Shown in pieces: positions 8,505-17,346 of a stretch of 64,000 nucleotides of DNA (within the stretch, counting starts at the first letter, position 1; every line of letters starts with the position of its first letter). A model generated the notes under the pieces. That model was not told the DNA's origin. It did no database searches and was given only the letters and a program-made list of their open reading frames with translations. The DNA is from Nocardia panacis. Lineage in GTDB: Bacteria; Actinomycetota; Actinomycetes; Mycobacteriales; Mycobacteriaceae. The stretch spans positions 186,001-250,000 of the forward strand of contig NZ_QZFU01000041.1 of NCBI RefSeq assembly GCF_003598715.1. Direction: 5' to 3'. The position numbers were made by a program, and so were the translations under genes.

Positions 8505-10241
8505 CTAGCGAAGATCTGCCTCATCGGCACGGACGGCCCACTGCGCGAACCGCTCGCCCGCATTCCTGTTCTCGACGAAGTTGCGGACCACGCGCTCGAT
8601 GTAGTCGCCGAGTTCGGCGCTGGTCACCTTGTGCTGGCGCAGCTTTCGACCGAAGGCGCTGTCCAGGCCGAGGCTGCCGCCGAGGTGGACCTGGAAACCC
8701 TCGACCTGATTCCCGGTGCCGTCGTCGACCAGTTGGCCCTTGAATCCGATATCGGCGATCTGGGCGCGGGCGCAGGAGTTCGGGCAGCCGTTGATATTGA
8801 TGGTGATCGGGACATCGAGTCGGGCATTGATATCGGCCAGGCGCTGCTCCAGTTCGGGGGCGAGCGCCTGGGAGCGTTTGCGCGTCTCGACGAAGGACAG
8901 CTTGCAGAATTCGATCCCGCTGCACGCCACCAGATTTCGCCGCCAGATCGACGGACGTGCCTGCAGGCCCAGTGCTTCCACCTCGGCGATGAGTCCATCG
9001 ACCTCGGCGTCGGGCACATCGAGCACGATCAGCTTCTGATACGGGGTGAAACGGATGCGGTCCGAGCCGACCCGCTCGGCCGCGTCGGCGATCTTGGTGA
9101 GAATGGTGCCCGAGACGCGTCCGGCGATGGGGGAGAAGCCGATCGCGTTGCGACCATTGCGCAGCTTCTGCACGCCGACGTGATCGATGGGGCGCGTGGG
9201 CTGTTCGGGCGCCGGACCGTCGATCAGCTTGCGCTTCAGGTACTCGTCCTCGAGCACCCGGCGGAATTTCTCCATGCCCCAGTCCTTGACGAGGAACTTC
9301 AGGCGGGCCTTGGTGCGCAGGCGGCGGTAGCCGTAATCGCGATAGAGCGAGACCACGGCCTCCCACACATCGGGCACCTCGGCCAGCGGGACCCACGCGC
9401 CGACCCGTTGGGCCAGCATCGGATTGGTGGACAGTCCGCCACCGACCCACAGGTCCAGACCGGGACCGAATTCGGGATGCACGGCGCCGACGAAGGCGAT
9501 GTCATTGATCTCGTGCACCACATCCTGCTGACCGGAGATGGCCGTCTTGAATTTGCGCGGCAGATTGGAATATTCCTTCTTGCCGATATAGCGGCGCACG
9601 ATCTCGTCGATCGCCGGTGTGGGATCGAGGATTTCGCCCAGCGATTCGCCCGCCAGCGGTGAGCCGAGCACCACGCGCGGGCAATCCCCGCACGCCTCGG
9701 TGGTTTTCAGACCGACGGCCTCGATGCGCCGCCAGATCTCCGGAACGTTCTCCACCTCGATCCAGTGGTACTGCACATTCTCCCGATCGCTGAGATCGGC
9801 GGTGTCGCGGGCGAATTCGGTGGAGATCGCACCCAGTGTGCGCAATTGCGCGACATTCAACGCGCCCGCATCGCAGCGAATGCGCATCATGAAGTATTTC
9901 GCCTCGAGAATGTCGATGTTCTCGTCGCCGGTCCATGTGCCGTCGTAACCCTGTTCGCGCTGGGTGTAGAGACCCCACCAGCGGAATCGACCGCGCAGAT
10001 CGCCCTTGTCGATGGAGTCGAAGCCATTGCGGGCGTAGATGTTCTCGATGCGGTCGCGGACGTTGAGCGGGTTGTCGTCCTTCTTGCTCTGCTCATTGGG
10101 GTTGAGCGGCTCGCGGTAGCCGAGCGCCCACTGGCCCTCGGCCTTGCGGCGCACCGGTTTCGCGGTGCGCTCGCGCGCGGCGGGCCTGGTCGGCCGCTGG
10201 GCGGGGGGAGTATTGGGGCCGGCGTCAACGCTCGACGTCAT
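8505..10241 (-). CDS. sir: Ferredoxin-dependent sulfite reductase (siroheme)
   Basis: A 578-residue siroheme/[4Fe-4S] reductase of the NirA/SirA class. The cluster and siroheme ligands are the paired motifs ACSGIEFCKLSF (C-x5-C) and NGCPNSCARAQ (C-x3-C) near residues 425-475. The upstream YTQRE and ACGDCPR segments resemble the region where mycobacterial NirA has its Tyr-Cys crosslink. The first ~50 residues are basic and low-complexity. The ATG at 10241 has AGGAG eight bases before it. First enzyme gene of the operon, about 160 bases after the Cys-rich leader ORF. It converts sulfite to sulfide; nirA or cysI are equivalent names in other annotations. Confidence 0.93.
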   Translation of the reverse strand: MTSSVDAGPNTPPAQRPTRPAARERTAKPVRRKAEGQWALGYREPLNPNEQSKKDDNPLNVRDRIENIYARNGFDSIDKGDLRGRFRWWGLYTQREQGYDGTWTGDENIDILEAKYFMMRIRCDAGALNVAQLRTLGAISTEFARDTADLSDRENVQYHWIEVENVPEIWRRIEAVGLKTTEACGDCPRVVLGSPLAGESLGEILDPTPAIDEIVRRYIGKKEYSNLPRKFKTAISGQQDVVHEINDIAFVGAVHPEFGPGLDLWVGGGLSTNPMLAQRVGAWVPLAEVPDVWEAVVSLYRDYGYRRLRTKARLKFLVKDWGMEKFRRVLEDEYLKRKLIDGPAPEQPTRPIDHVGVQKLRNGRNAIGFSPIAGRVSGTILTKIADAAERVGSDRIRFTPYQKLIVLDVPDAEVDGLIAEVEALGLQARPSIWRRNLVACSGIEFCKLSFVETRKRSQALAPELEQRLADINARLDVPITININGCPNSCARAQIADIGFKGQLVDDGTGNQVEGFQVHLGGSLGLDSAFGRKLRQHKVTSAELGDYIERVVRNFVENRNAGERFAQWAVRADEADLR

Positions 10242-10404
10242 AGGGGTCGCTCCTGCGGGGTGGGGGGTACATCCGTGCCGGAACACCGGTGTCGGCGGGC
10301 GCGAGGGGCTGGCTCGTGCCCGCGGTGTCAGCGGACCGATGCGTCGATCTTCGAGAGTGCTCGAGGCGGATCCTCGGGGCGTACCCGGACGGCGGCGCGC
10401 TGGA

Positions 10405-10497
10405 CTACCGGCGGAATTCGGCCAGACAGCAGGCACTGCAGACGCGCTTGTAATCGACGTGGCGACGTGCCACCAGTCGTACCTCCGAAGCGCGCAT
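10405..10497 (-). CDS. Cysteine-codon leader peptide of the sulfur operon
   Basis: A 30-codon ORF with the layout of actinobacterial sulfur-operon leader peptides: ATG, an Arg-rich stretch with RRHVDYKRV, then CSACC, giving three Cys codons in five. No Shine-Dalgarno is visible. CACAAT ends seven bases before the ATG, as expected for a -10 box of a leaderless transcript. Polycysteine leaderless ORFs are established cysteine-responsive attenuators in mycobacteria: ribosomes slow when Cys-tRNA is scarce, which raises downstream expression. The same role here is inferred from position and composition. It is too short for standard ORF calling. Confidence 0.75.
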   Translation of the reverse strand: MRASEVRLVARRHVDYKRVCSACCLAEFRR

Positions 10498-11172
10498 GAG
10501 CACCATTGTGCCACGTCAGCCGGGTCGTTCCGACGGCACGGTCATATTTCCCGGAATTCTGCGGGAAATCCCCTGGACGGTGCGGTGTCACTGTGATGGG
10601 TGTCATAGCGGACCCGGCTCGGATCGGCAGCCATGTGGTCGCGGCGTCGATTGTGGCATGTCCCATAGCGGGTCACGGGCCGCGGCGCTGTTCGTCTACC
10701 GGGACACGCCGTCGGCGACGCGCCGAATTCCCTTGGGATATTTATGGTTTTCGCGCGAACCGCGCGCAAATCGATGGGGGAGCCTGCACTATGGAGTCCC
10801 GTCCTGCACTGTTCGTGGTTCAACCGCTTCGGGAGAATCTCTTGAGCAATCGATCGGGCACACATTATTTCCTCGCGCGACTACTAGGCGTCATTCGTCG
10901 CGTGCGCGGTCCGTGAGCGGCGCCGATTCCGGGTTGATCCGTCAGTATTATTGGCGGACAAGGTAGTTCAACGTCCCGGCGGCGCAGTTTCGTGGCCCGC
11001 CGCGGCAATCGATCGTGTGGGGATGCCGGGGAGTGCCGACGTCCGCGTGGGAAGGGGCGTCGGCGCTGCTCGCGGCTTCGATCCGGCGAATGGTCCGCTG
11101 TGATCCGGCCGATATTCGCCCGGTCGCGGCGGGACCGGTCGCGGGCCGCGCGGCGGGCGCGGGCAGAATTGG
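10498..11172. other. Intergenic region upstream of hemW and the sulfur operon
   Basis: About 670 bases with no convincing gene. It must hold the sulfur-operon promoter (minus strand, next to 10505-10510) and the hemW promoter. One small ORF (10791-10916) is listed separately. The rest of the region shows no repeat or hairpin that I would call. Confidence 0.5.
10791..10916 (+). CDS. Possible 41-residue hypothetical protein
   Basis: An ATG preceded by GGGGGAG at eight-base spacing opens a 41-codon frame (MESRPALFVVQPL... ending RRVRGP). The peptide is basic, with a short hydrophobic segment in the middle. No family is recognised. The good ribosome site is the only support; it could equally be chance in a non-coding stretch. 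Confidence 0.25.
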   Translation: MESRPALFVVQPLRENLLSNRSGTHYFLARLLGVIRRVRGP

Positions 11173-12372
11173 GTGGTGAACTCAGCAGACAGTGAGGTGG
11201 CCGCGCCCGAACTGCGGGATTTCGGCGGCGGGCCGTTCGGCGTGTACATCCACGTGCCGTTCTGCGCCACCCGCTGCGGCTACTGCGACTTCAATACCTA
11301 CACCGCCGGTGAACTGGGCACCTCGGCCTCGCCGCAATCCTGGTTCGAGGCGCTGAAAGGCGAGTTGGCGGCCGCCGCGACGGCATTCGACGCATTGCCG
11401 ACGCCCACCCCCGAGGTGGCCACCGTCTTCGTCGGTGGTGGCACCCCATCGCTGCTCGGCGGCGACGGTCTGGCCGGGGTGCTCGACGCCATCCGGGCGA
11501 ATTTCGCGCTCGCCGCCGATGCCGAGGTCACCACCGAATCCAATCCCGAATCCACCTCGCCCGAATTCTTCGCCCGGCTGCGCGCGGCCGGATACACCAG
11601 GGTCTCCCTCGGTATGCAGTCCGCCGCCGCCCATGTGCTGCGGGTGCTCGACCGCACCCACACGCCGGGCCGGGCCGCGGCCGCCGCCCGCCAGGCGCGC
11701 GCCGCCGGTTTCGACCACGTCAACCTCGACCTGATCTACGGGACGCCGGGCGAACGTGACGAAGATCTCGACGCCAGTCTCGACGCGGTCCTGGAAGCGG
11801 GCGTCGACCATGTCTCGGCCTACTCGCTGATCGTCGAGGACGGCACCGCACTGGCCCGGCGGGTGCGGCGCGGCGAGCTGCCCGCCCCCGACGACGACGT
11901 GCTGGCCGCACGCTACGAACGCATCGACGCCCGCCTCACCGCGGCCGGGCTCACCTGGTACGAGGTGTCGAACTGGGCGGCGGGCACGGCCGCACGGTGT
12001 CGGCACAATCTCGGCTACTGGGACGGCGGCGACTGGTTGGGCGCGGGGCCCGGCGCGCACAGCCACCTCGGCGGGGTGCGCTGGTGGAATGTGAAACACC
12101 CTGCGCGCTACGCGGATCGGATCGCGCGCGGCGGACTGCCCGCCGCCGGGTGGGAGGTGTTGACCGCCGAGGAGCGCCACACCGAGCGGGTCATGCTCGC
12201 GGTGCGCCTGAGCAGCGGACTTCCGCTGGGCGAGTTGGCCGAGGACGAGGCGCGAGCGGCCGAGCGCGTCATCGGGGACGGTCTGGCCGCGCGCGCGGGC
12301 GCGCGTTTGGTGCTCACCGACCGCGGTCGATTGCTGGCCGATAATGTGGTGCGGCAACTGTTGGTGCCCTGA
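11173..12372 (+). CDS. hemW: Heme chaperone HemW, radical SAM
   Basis: A 399-residue radical-SAM protein. The CATRCGYCDF motif (C-x3-C-x2-C, about residue 34) binds the [4Fe-4S] cluster, followed by VFVGGGTPS and TESNPES, typical of the HemN/HemW group. HemW proteins bind heme and deliver it to target enzymes and are often misnamed as oxygen-independent coproporphyrinogen oxidase. The start is one of two adjacent GTG codons (11173 or 11176); no clear ribosome site distinguishes them. In mycobacteria hemW also lies near the sulfite-reductase and hrcA genes, so the context is conserved. Confidence 0.92.
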   Translation: MVNSADSEVAAPELRDFGGGPFGVYIHVPFCATRCGYCDFNTYTAGELGTSASPQSWFEALKGELAAAATAFDALPTPTPEVATVFVGGGTPSLLGGDGLAGVLDAIRANFALAADAEVTTESNPESTSPEFFARLRAAGYTRVSLGMQSAAAHVLRVLDRTHTPGRAAAAARQARAAGFDHVNLDLIYGTPGERDEDLDASLDAVLEAGVDHVSAYSLIVEDGTALARRVRRGELPAPDDDVLAARYERIDARLTAAGLTWYEVSNWAAGTAARCRHNLGYWDGGDWLGAGPGAHSHLGGVRWWNVKHPARYADRIARGGLPAAGWEVLTAEERHTERVMLAVRLSSGLPLGELAEDEARAAERVIGDGLAARAGARLVLTDRGRLLADNVVRQLLVP

Positions 12373-12463
12373 GACTTTCGCGGACGGGCGCGACGTGTTG
12401 TCCGCGTTCCGGCTGCGGGGGGCCGTTGGGGGCGTTAGGCTGCGGGCAACCCGAAGGAGCCCC

Positions 12464-12733
12464 ATGTCTCTCGACAGCCATCGTCGTCCGCAAGAGAGCC
12501 GGGATATCGGCAGCTCGGATGTCAGCGTGCTGCACGCGGATATCGCTGCGCCTCACGAACCGGGGGAGTTCGCCGAGGCGCGAGCAGCCGAAAGAGCCGA
12601 AACCGCCAGGCAAAGCGCGATCGCCGCGCGCACCGTGGCCAGCCATGCCCACAATGCCGCCGATTGTCGGTCGCTGCTGGCCATGCTCGGCCTGGATGCG
12701 ATGGCGGGTAAACGCGCGGGCGGACAACTCTGA
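12464..12733 (+). CDS. Conserved small hypothetical protein
   Basis: An 89-residue soluble protein. The N-terminal ~50 residues are charged and variable-looking. The C-terminal part (RTVASHAHNAADCRSLLAMLGLD) looks like a conserved helical motif seen in short actinobacterial proteins of unknown function. The ATG at 12464 follows a good GAAGGAG. It lies 91 bases after hemW and is closed by a strong hairpin, so it may be a separate small transcript. No function is proposed. Confidence 0.7.
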   Translation: MSLDSHRRPQESRDIGSSDVSVLHADIAAPHEPGEFAEARAAERAETARQSAIAARTVASHAHNAADCRSLLAMLGLDAMAGKRAGGQL

Positions 12734-12746
12734 CCTGATTCGACAT

Positions 12747-12774
12747 CGCGCCCGCGCGTTCGCGCGCGGGCGCG
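12747..12774 (+). terminator. UUCG-loop hairpin terminator
   Basis: A 12-bp perfect stem (CGCGCCCGCGCG) closed by a TTCG tetraloop, 13 bases after the stop of the small hypothetical gene. Confidence 0.75.
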
Positions 12775-13350
12775 AACGCGCGCGTGTCGACCGGTGCGCC
12801 ATAAATTTTCGCCGCGGACCAGGGACGCGGCGCATGATTTCACGCGCCGGTATTCCGCTGGGGAAAGCGAATTATGCTGTGCGGCTTCCGAATGCGCCCG
12901 CGCCCATATATCCTGGATCATCACAGGCAGTGTTCGCGCGATCTTCGGTTCTCGCCAGACACGGGTTTCCGGGATACGGGTCTTGGAGCCAGTGCACGAA
13001 TAGCCCGGCACCGCCCTCGGGGAAGACGGTTTCGCGTGGGGAATATGACAGGCACTCGGGGAAGATTTCGAATGCGCGGCGCATCCGTCGCTTCCTCGGG
13101 CCGCGCTGCCTATCGCGCCGCGCACCGAAACGTGGCCGGATCGAGTCGAACCCCTTGCGATTCGATCCGGCCGCTTCCGGCGATCCGGCGCTTCGGCCGA
13201 ATATACCGATCCGCGTGGATCGTCGGGCCTCGTGACCGAAAAACTCTCGGATTCGCACGGTTTCGCGCGCGATTTGTGTCGGATTCCGTTCATGCGTCGA
13301 TATTTCGCCGCATTCGATAGTCCGACGGGTTTCGCGGTTTCGATACGACC
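12775..13350. other. Gene-poor stretch
   Basis: About 575 bases with no frame that looks like protein on either strand: open frames lack ribosome sites, and the base composition is more AT-rich than neighbouring genes. I see no repeats, tRNA or clear promoter. It may be degraded sequence or an untranslated region. Confidence 0.4.
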
Positions 13351-13379
13351 CGGCGTGCCGGACCGACTCCGGCACGCCG
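13351..13379 (-). terminator. Hairpin terminator of the small secreted protein gene
   Basis: A perfect 12-bp stem (CGGCGTGCCGGA, CCGAC loop, TCCGGCACGCCG) located 13 bases downstream of the minus-strand stop at 13393. Confidence 0.7.
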
Positions 13380-13392
13380 AGTTCGAAACCTC

Positions 13393-13689
13393 TTACCAGA
13401 GGGATACGTTCACACCGCCGCCGGTGCCGAGCGTCGCACCCGAACCGGTGAGGCCCGCGCCCGCGCCGGTGCCCGCGCCGACACCGGCGCCGAACGGACC
13501 GACATTGGCCCCCGCGCCCGCGTTCGTGCCAGTTCCCGCCGCAATGCCGCCGGGGCCGACGTTCGCCGAACCTCCGGTGCCACCGCCGAGGCCGAACGAG
13601 GCGGCACCGGCCTGCGCCGGAATCAGAACGCCGAGTACGGCGATCCCGGCGATGGCGGCGGAAGCGGTGATCTTCTTGATGGCGTGCAT
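13393..13689 (-). CDS. Small secreted glycine-rich protein
   Basis: A 98-residue protein with a clear signal peptide (MHAIKKITASAAIAGIAVLGVL, AQA-GAA cleavage region). A mature chain made of Gly/Ala/Thr/Asn repeats follows (GAGANVGP, GAGVGAGTGAGAG), ending VNVSLW. The ATG at 13689 has AGGAG at good spacing. It is probably exported to the cell envelope, where the glycine repeats would be disordered or structural. Several such paralogues are typical in nocardiae. Function unknown. Confidence 0.75.
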   Translation of the reverse strand: MHAIKKITASAAIAGIAVLGVLIPAQAGAASFGLGGGTGGSANVGPGGIAAGTGTNAGAGANVGPFGAGVGAGTGAGAGLTGSGATLGTGGGVNVSLW

Positions 13690-13993
13690 GTCATCTCCTA
13701 GTGGCAGACTTCCGGTGCGAGCGCACCGGTGTTGTTGCGAGGTGGATTCATGGATGTAGGCGCGTCATCTGCGACACGCCGCCCCGTGGGCGGAAGCCCT
13801 CGTGGACGGGACCGGCCGCGGCGGCGGACACGGATCGTTGTTCCGAACACGACCCGGTGGCGTACCAACCGTTCGGCACCATGCATGTCGGTTCGCGAGC
13901 CCGATCTATTACACATCGCTATGATCTGGGGATCTTTCGGCGCGGGTCGGCGAGTTCGGGTCCTGCGCGGGCACGGAGAACTACCGTGGAGAT
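13690..13993. other. Intergenic divergent promoter region
   Basis: About 300 bases between the divergent secreted-protein and enoyl-CoA hydratase genes. It contains an AT-rich patch around 13906-13925 that could be a promoter for the plus-strand gene. No further feature is seen. Confidence 0.4.
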
Positions 13994-14773
13994 ATGACGG
14001 CCCTGGAGAATAGGCATGTACTTCTCGCGCGGGACGGCGACACCGTGCGCATCACCATGAATCGCCCCGACCGGCGCAATGCCCTCTCGGCGGAACACCT
14101 GGGCGAACTGCTCGCCGCGTTCCGCGCCGCCGCCGCGACCGATGCCACCGGGATAGTGCTGGCGGCCGAAGGGCCGGTGTTCTGCGCGGGCCACGATTTT
14201 GCCGATGTGGCCGCCCGCGATCTGCTCGGGGTGCGGGAGTTGCTGACGCTGTGCACCGAACTGATGACGACCATCCACGCCGCACCGCAGGTGGTGATCG
14301 CCAGGGTGCACGCGCTGGCCACCGCGGCGGGCTGCCAACTGGTGGCCTCCTGCGATCTCGCCGTCGCCGCCGAATCCGCGGGCTTCGCGCTGCCGGGCGG
14401 CAAGGGCGGATGGTTCTGCCACACACCCGCGGTGCCGGTGGCGCGCTCGGTCGGTCGAAAGCGGTTGATGGAGTTGGCCCTGACCGGTGATCCCATCGAC
14501 GCGCGGACCGCCGCCGAATGGGGTCTGATCAATCGTGCCGTCCCCGACGCCGACCTCGACGCGGCCGTCGCCGACCTGCTCGCGCGGGCCACGCGCGGCA
14601 GTCGGGCCAGCAAGGCGCTCGGCAAGCACACCCTCTACGCCCAGCTGGATCGCCCCGAAACCGACGCCTACACAGTGGCTTTGGAGGTCATGGCCGCCGC
14701 CGCGCAACTTCCCGGCGCGCGGGAGGGCATGGCCGCCTTCCTGGCCAAGCGCCCTCCCGTGTGGACCGATTAG
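13994..14773 (+). CDS. Enoyl-CoA hydratase/isomerase family protein
   Basis: A 259-residue crotonase-fold protein. NRPDRRNALS opens the core. VFCAGHDF forms the first oxyanion-hole loop, and AAGCQLVASCDLAVAAESAGFALPGGKGGW holds the second oxyanion-hole loop and the usual catalytic region. The AGHDF variant and PGGKGGW are like the ECHDC3-type hydratases, so the specific reaction is uncertain. It is convergent with, and directly abuts, the PLP-decarboxylase gene (stops adjacent at 14773/14774). Confidence 0.88.
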   Translation: MTALENRHVLLARDGDTVRITMNRPDRRNALSAEHLGELLAAFRAAAATDATGIVLAAEGPVFCAGHDFADVAARDLLGVRELLTLCTELMTTIHAAPQVVIARVHALATAAGCQLVASCDLAVAAESAGFALPGGKGGWFCHTPAVPVARSVGRKRLMELALTGDPIDARTAAEWGLINRAVPDADLDAAVADLLARATRGSRASKALGKHTLYAQLDRPETDAYTVALEVMAAAAQLPGAREGMAAFLAKRPPVWTD

Positions 14774-16201
14774 CTAGTACAGCCCTGGACCGAGTTCGCG
14801 AATCACGGCGACCAGCAGATCCGCGTCGGCCTCGGTGATGCGCCAGTTGACGAAGGTGGGCCGCAGCACGGTCATCCCGCGATAGGTGGTGGTGCCGACG
14901 TAGACCCGTCCGTCATCCAGGATCGCGCGGCCCAGGCGGGCATTCAACTCGTCGAGTTCGGCCTCCGGTACGCCCGGCGGCCGATAGCGGAAACAGGTGA
15001 CGCACAGCTGAACCGGTGCCAGCAGCTCGAAATCGGCTGCGGCGTCGACTATTCCGCCGAGATGCTCGGCCACGGCCACATGACGCTGCACCATCTCGCG
15101 ATAGCCGTCGCGGCCGTAGGCGCACAGCGTCGCCCAGATCGGCAATGCCCGTGCCCGCCTGGAGGATTCGGGGCCGAGCATGTTGTAGCTGATCCGCTCG
15201 GCGTCGAATTCGGGCAGGTAGGCCGCACCCCACGCGCCGAAGGTCGCGGCGAGCAGCGATCTGTCCTTGATGAAGGAGAAGCCGCTCTCGTGCGGCACAT
15301 TCAGCCATTTGTGACCGTCGGCGGTGATGGAATCGGCGCGTTCCACACCGCGGGCCAGGTCGGCGGTGCGCGGGGAGGCGGCGGCGAACAGCCCGAACGC
15401 GCCATCCACATGCAGCCACGCGCCGTATCTCGCGGCCAGGTCGGCCATTTCGTCGATCGGGTCGACATCGCCCGCATTGACCTCGCCCAGATTGCCGACG
15501 AGTATCGCGGGCGCGCCGTCGAGTTCGGACAGTGCGCGCTCGAGTGCGGCCAGGTCGAGTCGTCCGGCGTCGTCGCGGACGAAGGTGCGCACGCTGTCGC
15601 GGCCGCAGCCGAGGATCTGCAGTGCCTTGCGCGTGCTGGGATGCACGTAGCCGCTGGACAGCACCGGCATGACGGGCAGGCCCGTCAGTCCGTCGGCGGC
15701 CACGTCGACGCCGTGCCCGCGCGCCCACCACTGCCGGGCCACCGCGAGGCCCGTGACGTGGGCCAGGGTGGCGCTCGGGGTCAGTACCCCGTCGAATTCG
15801 CTTGGGAGACCGAATAGGTCCTTCAGCCAATCCAGCACGATGGTCTCGACCTTGGACGCCAGCGGCGAGCCGACGAACAGCCCGGAATTCTGATCCAGCA
15901 GGGAGGTCAACCAGTCGGCGGCCATGGCGGCGGGTGTCGCGCCGCCGACCACCAGGTGGAAGAACCGCGACCCCGTGGAATGCACGGCCGCCTCCGGCGC
16001 CACCGCGAGCAACCGCTGCACGGCCGCGATCGTGCCCGCGCCGGATTCCGGCAGCGGGCCGCCCAGCCGGTCGATCAGCGCGATAGTCGCCGGATCGTGC
16101 ACCGGGCGGTCGGCGAGACTCGCCAGATACGGTCCGGCGGTTTGGTGTACGAGTGCCAATGCGCGCTCGGCGGAGTCCTGTTCCTGCAATGGGTCAGCCA
16201 T
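14774..16201 (-). CDS. PLP-dependent amino acid decarboxylase (group II)
   Basis: A 475-residue fold-type I PLP enzyme of the aromatic-amino-acid/glutamate decarboxylase family. The PLP lysine lies in ITADGHKWLNVPHESG (about residue 300), with HVDGAFGLF for the cofactor Asp and NAGDVDPI upstream. The N-terminal region with PLPESG and FFHLVVGGATPAA fits the family. The substrate cannot be told from sequence; aromatic amino acids are most usual. It sits between an enoyl-CoA hydratase and an SDR gene with no obvious shared pathway. Confidence 0.85.
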   Translation of the reverse strand: MADPLQEQDSAERALALVHQTAGPYLASLADRPVHDPATIALIDRLGGPLPESGAGTIAAVQRLLAVAPEAAVHSTGSRFFHLVVGGATPAAMAADWLTSLLDQNSGLFVGSPLASKVETIVLDWLKDLFGLPSEFDGVLTPSATLAHVTGLAVARQWWARGHGVDVAADGLTGLPVMPVLSSGYVHPSTRKALQILGCGRDSVRTFVRDDAGRLDLAALERALSELDGAPAILVGNLGEVNAGDVDPIDEMADLAARYGAWLHVDGAFGLFAAASPRTADLARGVERADSITADGHKWLNVPHESGFSFIKDRSLLAATFGAWGAAYLPEFDAERISYNMLGPESSRRARALPIWATLCAYGRDGYREMVQRHVAVAEHLGGIVDAAADFELLAPVQLCVTCFRYRPPGVPEAELDELNARLGRAILDDGRVYVGTTTYRGMTVLRPTFVNWRITEADADLLVAVIRELGPGLY

Positions 16202-16276
16202 CGCTCCACCGAACCCCGCCGGAGCCCCGGTGTAAAGACCCCGTGACGCGGCGTGGATGGGTCGATGGCCCGAATG

Positions 16277-17170
16277 TCACCGGAAGTAGTGTCCCGCTTC
16301 GAGATCCGGGACGAGTTCGGCCTGCTCCGGTTGCCAGCCGAGCAGTTCGCGGGTCGCGGCGCTGGAAGCCGACAAGTCCCAGGAGAAGAAGCCACCGATC
16401 CAACCGAAATGCGCGTCGACGTCGTCGCGTGGGATCGAGCGCACCGGGATATCGAGTTGGGCGCCGATGACTTCGGCGATCTCCCGCGCCGAAATGCCTT
16501 CCTCGGCCACGGCATGCAGACGCGATCCGGCGGGAGCGCTCTGCAGCGCCAGCCGGAAGGCGCGCGCCGCATCGAGGCGATGCACGGCGGGCCAGCGGTT
16601 GGCTCCCGTCTCCGGATAGCCGGAAATCCCTTTCTCCCTCGCGATTTCGATCAGTCGCGGTACGAAGCCGTGATCGCCGTCGCCGTGCACGGAGGCGGGC
16701 AACCGCAGCACCGAGACGCGTACGCCGCGCTCGACATGGGCCAGGGCTGCCAGTTCGGCGGGCACCCGTACGGCCGACGGGGAGTCGAGATTCCCGGTGT
16801 CCTGTTCGGTCGCGAGTCTGCCGGTGGCCAAACCGCCCAGACCGGAGGCGATCACCAAGGGCCGTCCCGTTTCGGCGAGGGCGGCGCCGAGGGCGTCGAT
16901 GGCGCGTCGATCGGCGGCCAAGGCCGCCGGGAAGTCGGCGAAATCGTGGATGAAGGCGGTGTGGATGACGCCGTCGGAATCTGCGGCGCCCGCGCGGAGG
17001 CTGTCGAGGTCGGTGAGATCGCCGCGACGCACCGCCACACCGGCGGCCGCGAGTCGCTGCGCGCTCGCCTGCGAGCGGACCAAACCGACCACTTCGTGGC
17101 CCGCCTCGCGCAATTCGGCGACAATGGCGCTGCCGATGAATCCGGTGGCGCCGGTGACGAATACCCGCAT
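16277..17170 (-). CDS. NAD(P)-dependent SDR/epimerase family protein
   Basis: A 297-residue extended-SDR protein. The Rossmann dinucleotide motif GATGFIGSAI is at the N-terminus, GDLTDLDSL follows, and the C-terminal AVHRLDAARAFRLAL segment is typical of nucleoside-diphosphate-sugar-epimerase-like proteins. The canonical YxxxK is not obvious, which is common in this atypical subgroup. The ATG at 17170 has AGGAG upstream. It is divergent from a LysR gene whose product probably controls it. Confidence 0.85.
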   Translation of the reverse strand: MRVFVTGATGFIGSAIVAELREAGHEVVGLVRSQASAQRLAAAGVAVRRGDLTDLDSLRAGAADSDGVIHTAFIHDFADFPAALAADRRAIDALGAALAETGRPLVIASGLGGLATGRLATEQDTGNLDSPSAVRVPAELAALAHVERGVRVSVLRLPASVHGDGDHGFVPRLIEIAREKGISGYPETGANRWPAVHRLDAARAFRLALQSAPAGSRLHAVAEEGISAREIAEVIGAQLDIPVRSIPRDDVDAHFGWIGGFFSWDLSASSAATRELLGWQPEQAELVPDLEAGHYFR

Positions 17171-17261
17171 GTGCACTCCTGAGTTCCGGCCCGCTTCCCT
17201 CGGCGGGCTGATATCTCGACCCTGCAGGCCCGGTGCGGTCCCGGTCCAAGACCTGTTTCTC

Positions 17262-17271
17262 ATTGCGCAAT
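17262..17271. promoter_or_regulatory. Candidate LysR-type operator in divergent promoter
   Basis: ATTGCGCAAT is a perfect 10-bp palindrome in the AT-richer middle of the SDR/lysR intergenic region, where LysR-family regulators usually bind. Assignment to the adjacent regulator is inference. Confidence 0.45.
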
Positions 17272-17346
17272 ACGATTTGGGCAACACCACAGGTCACCAA
17301 CTATTTCCAGTCGAGCGGTCCCGGGATCGGGCGATACCATGGGCGC

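Noticed and set aside
12775..13350. Several overlapping open frames in the gene-poor stretch
   Set aside because: None has a ribosome site, a consistent third-position GC pattern or a recognisable motif.
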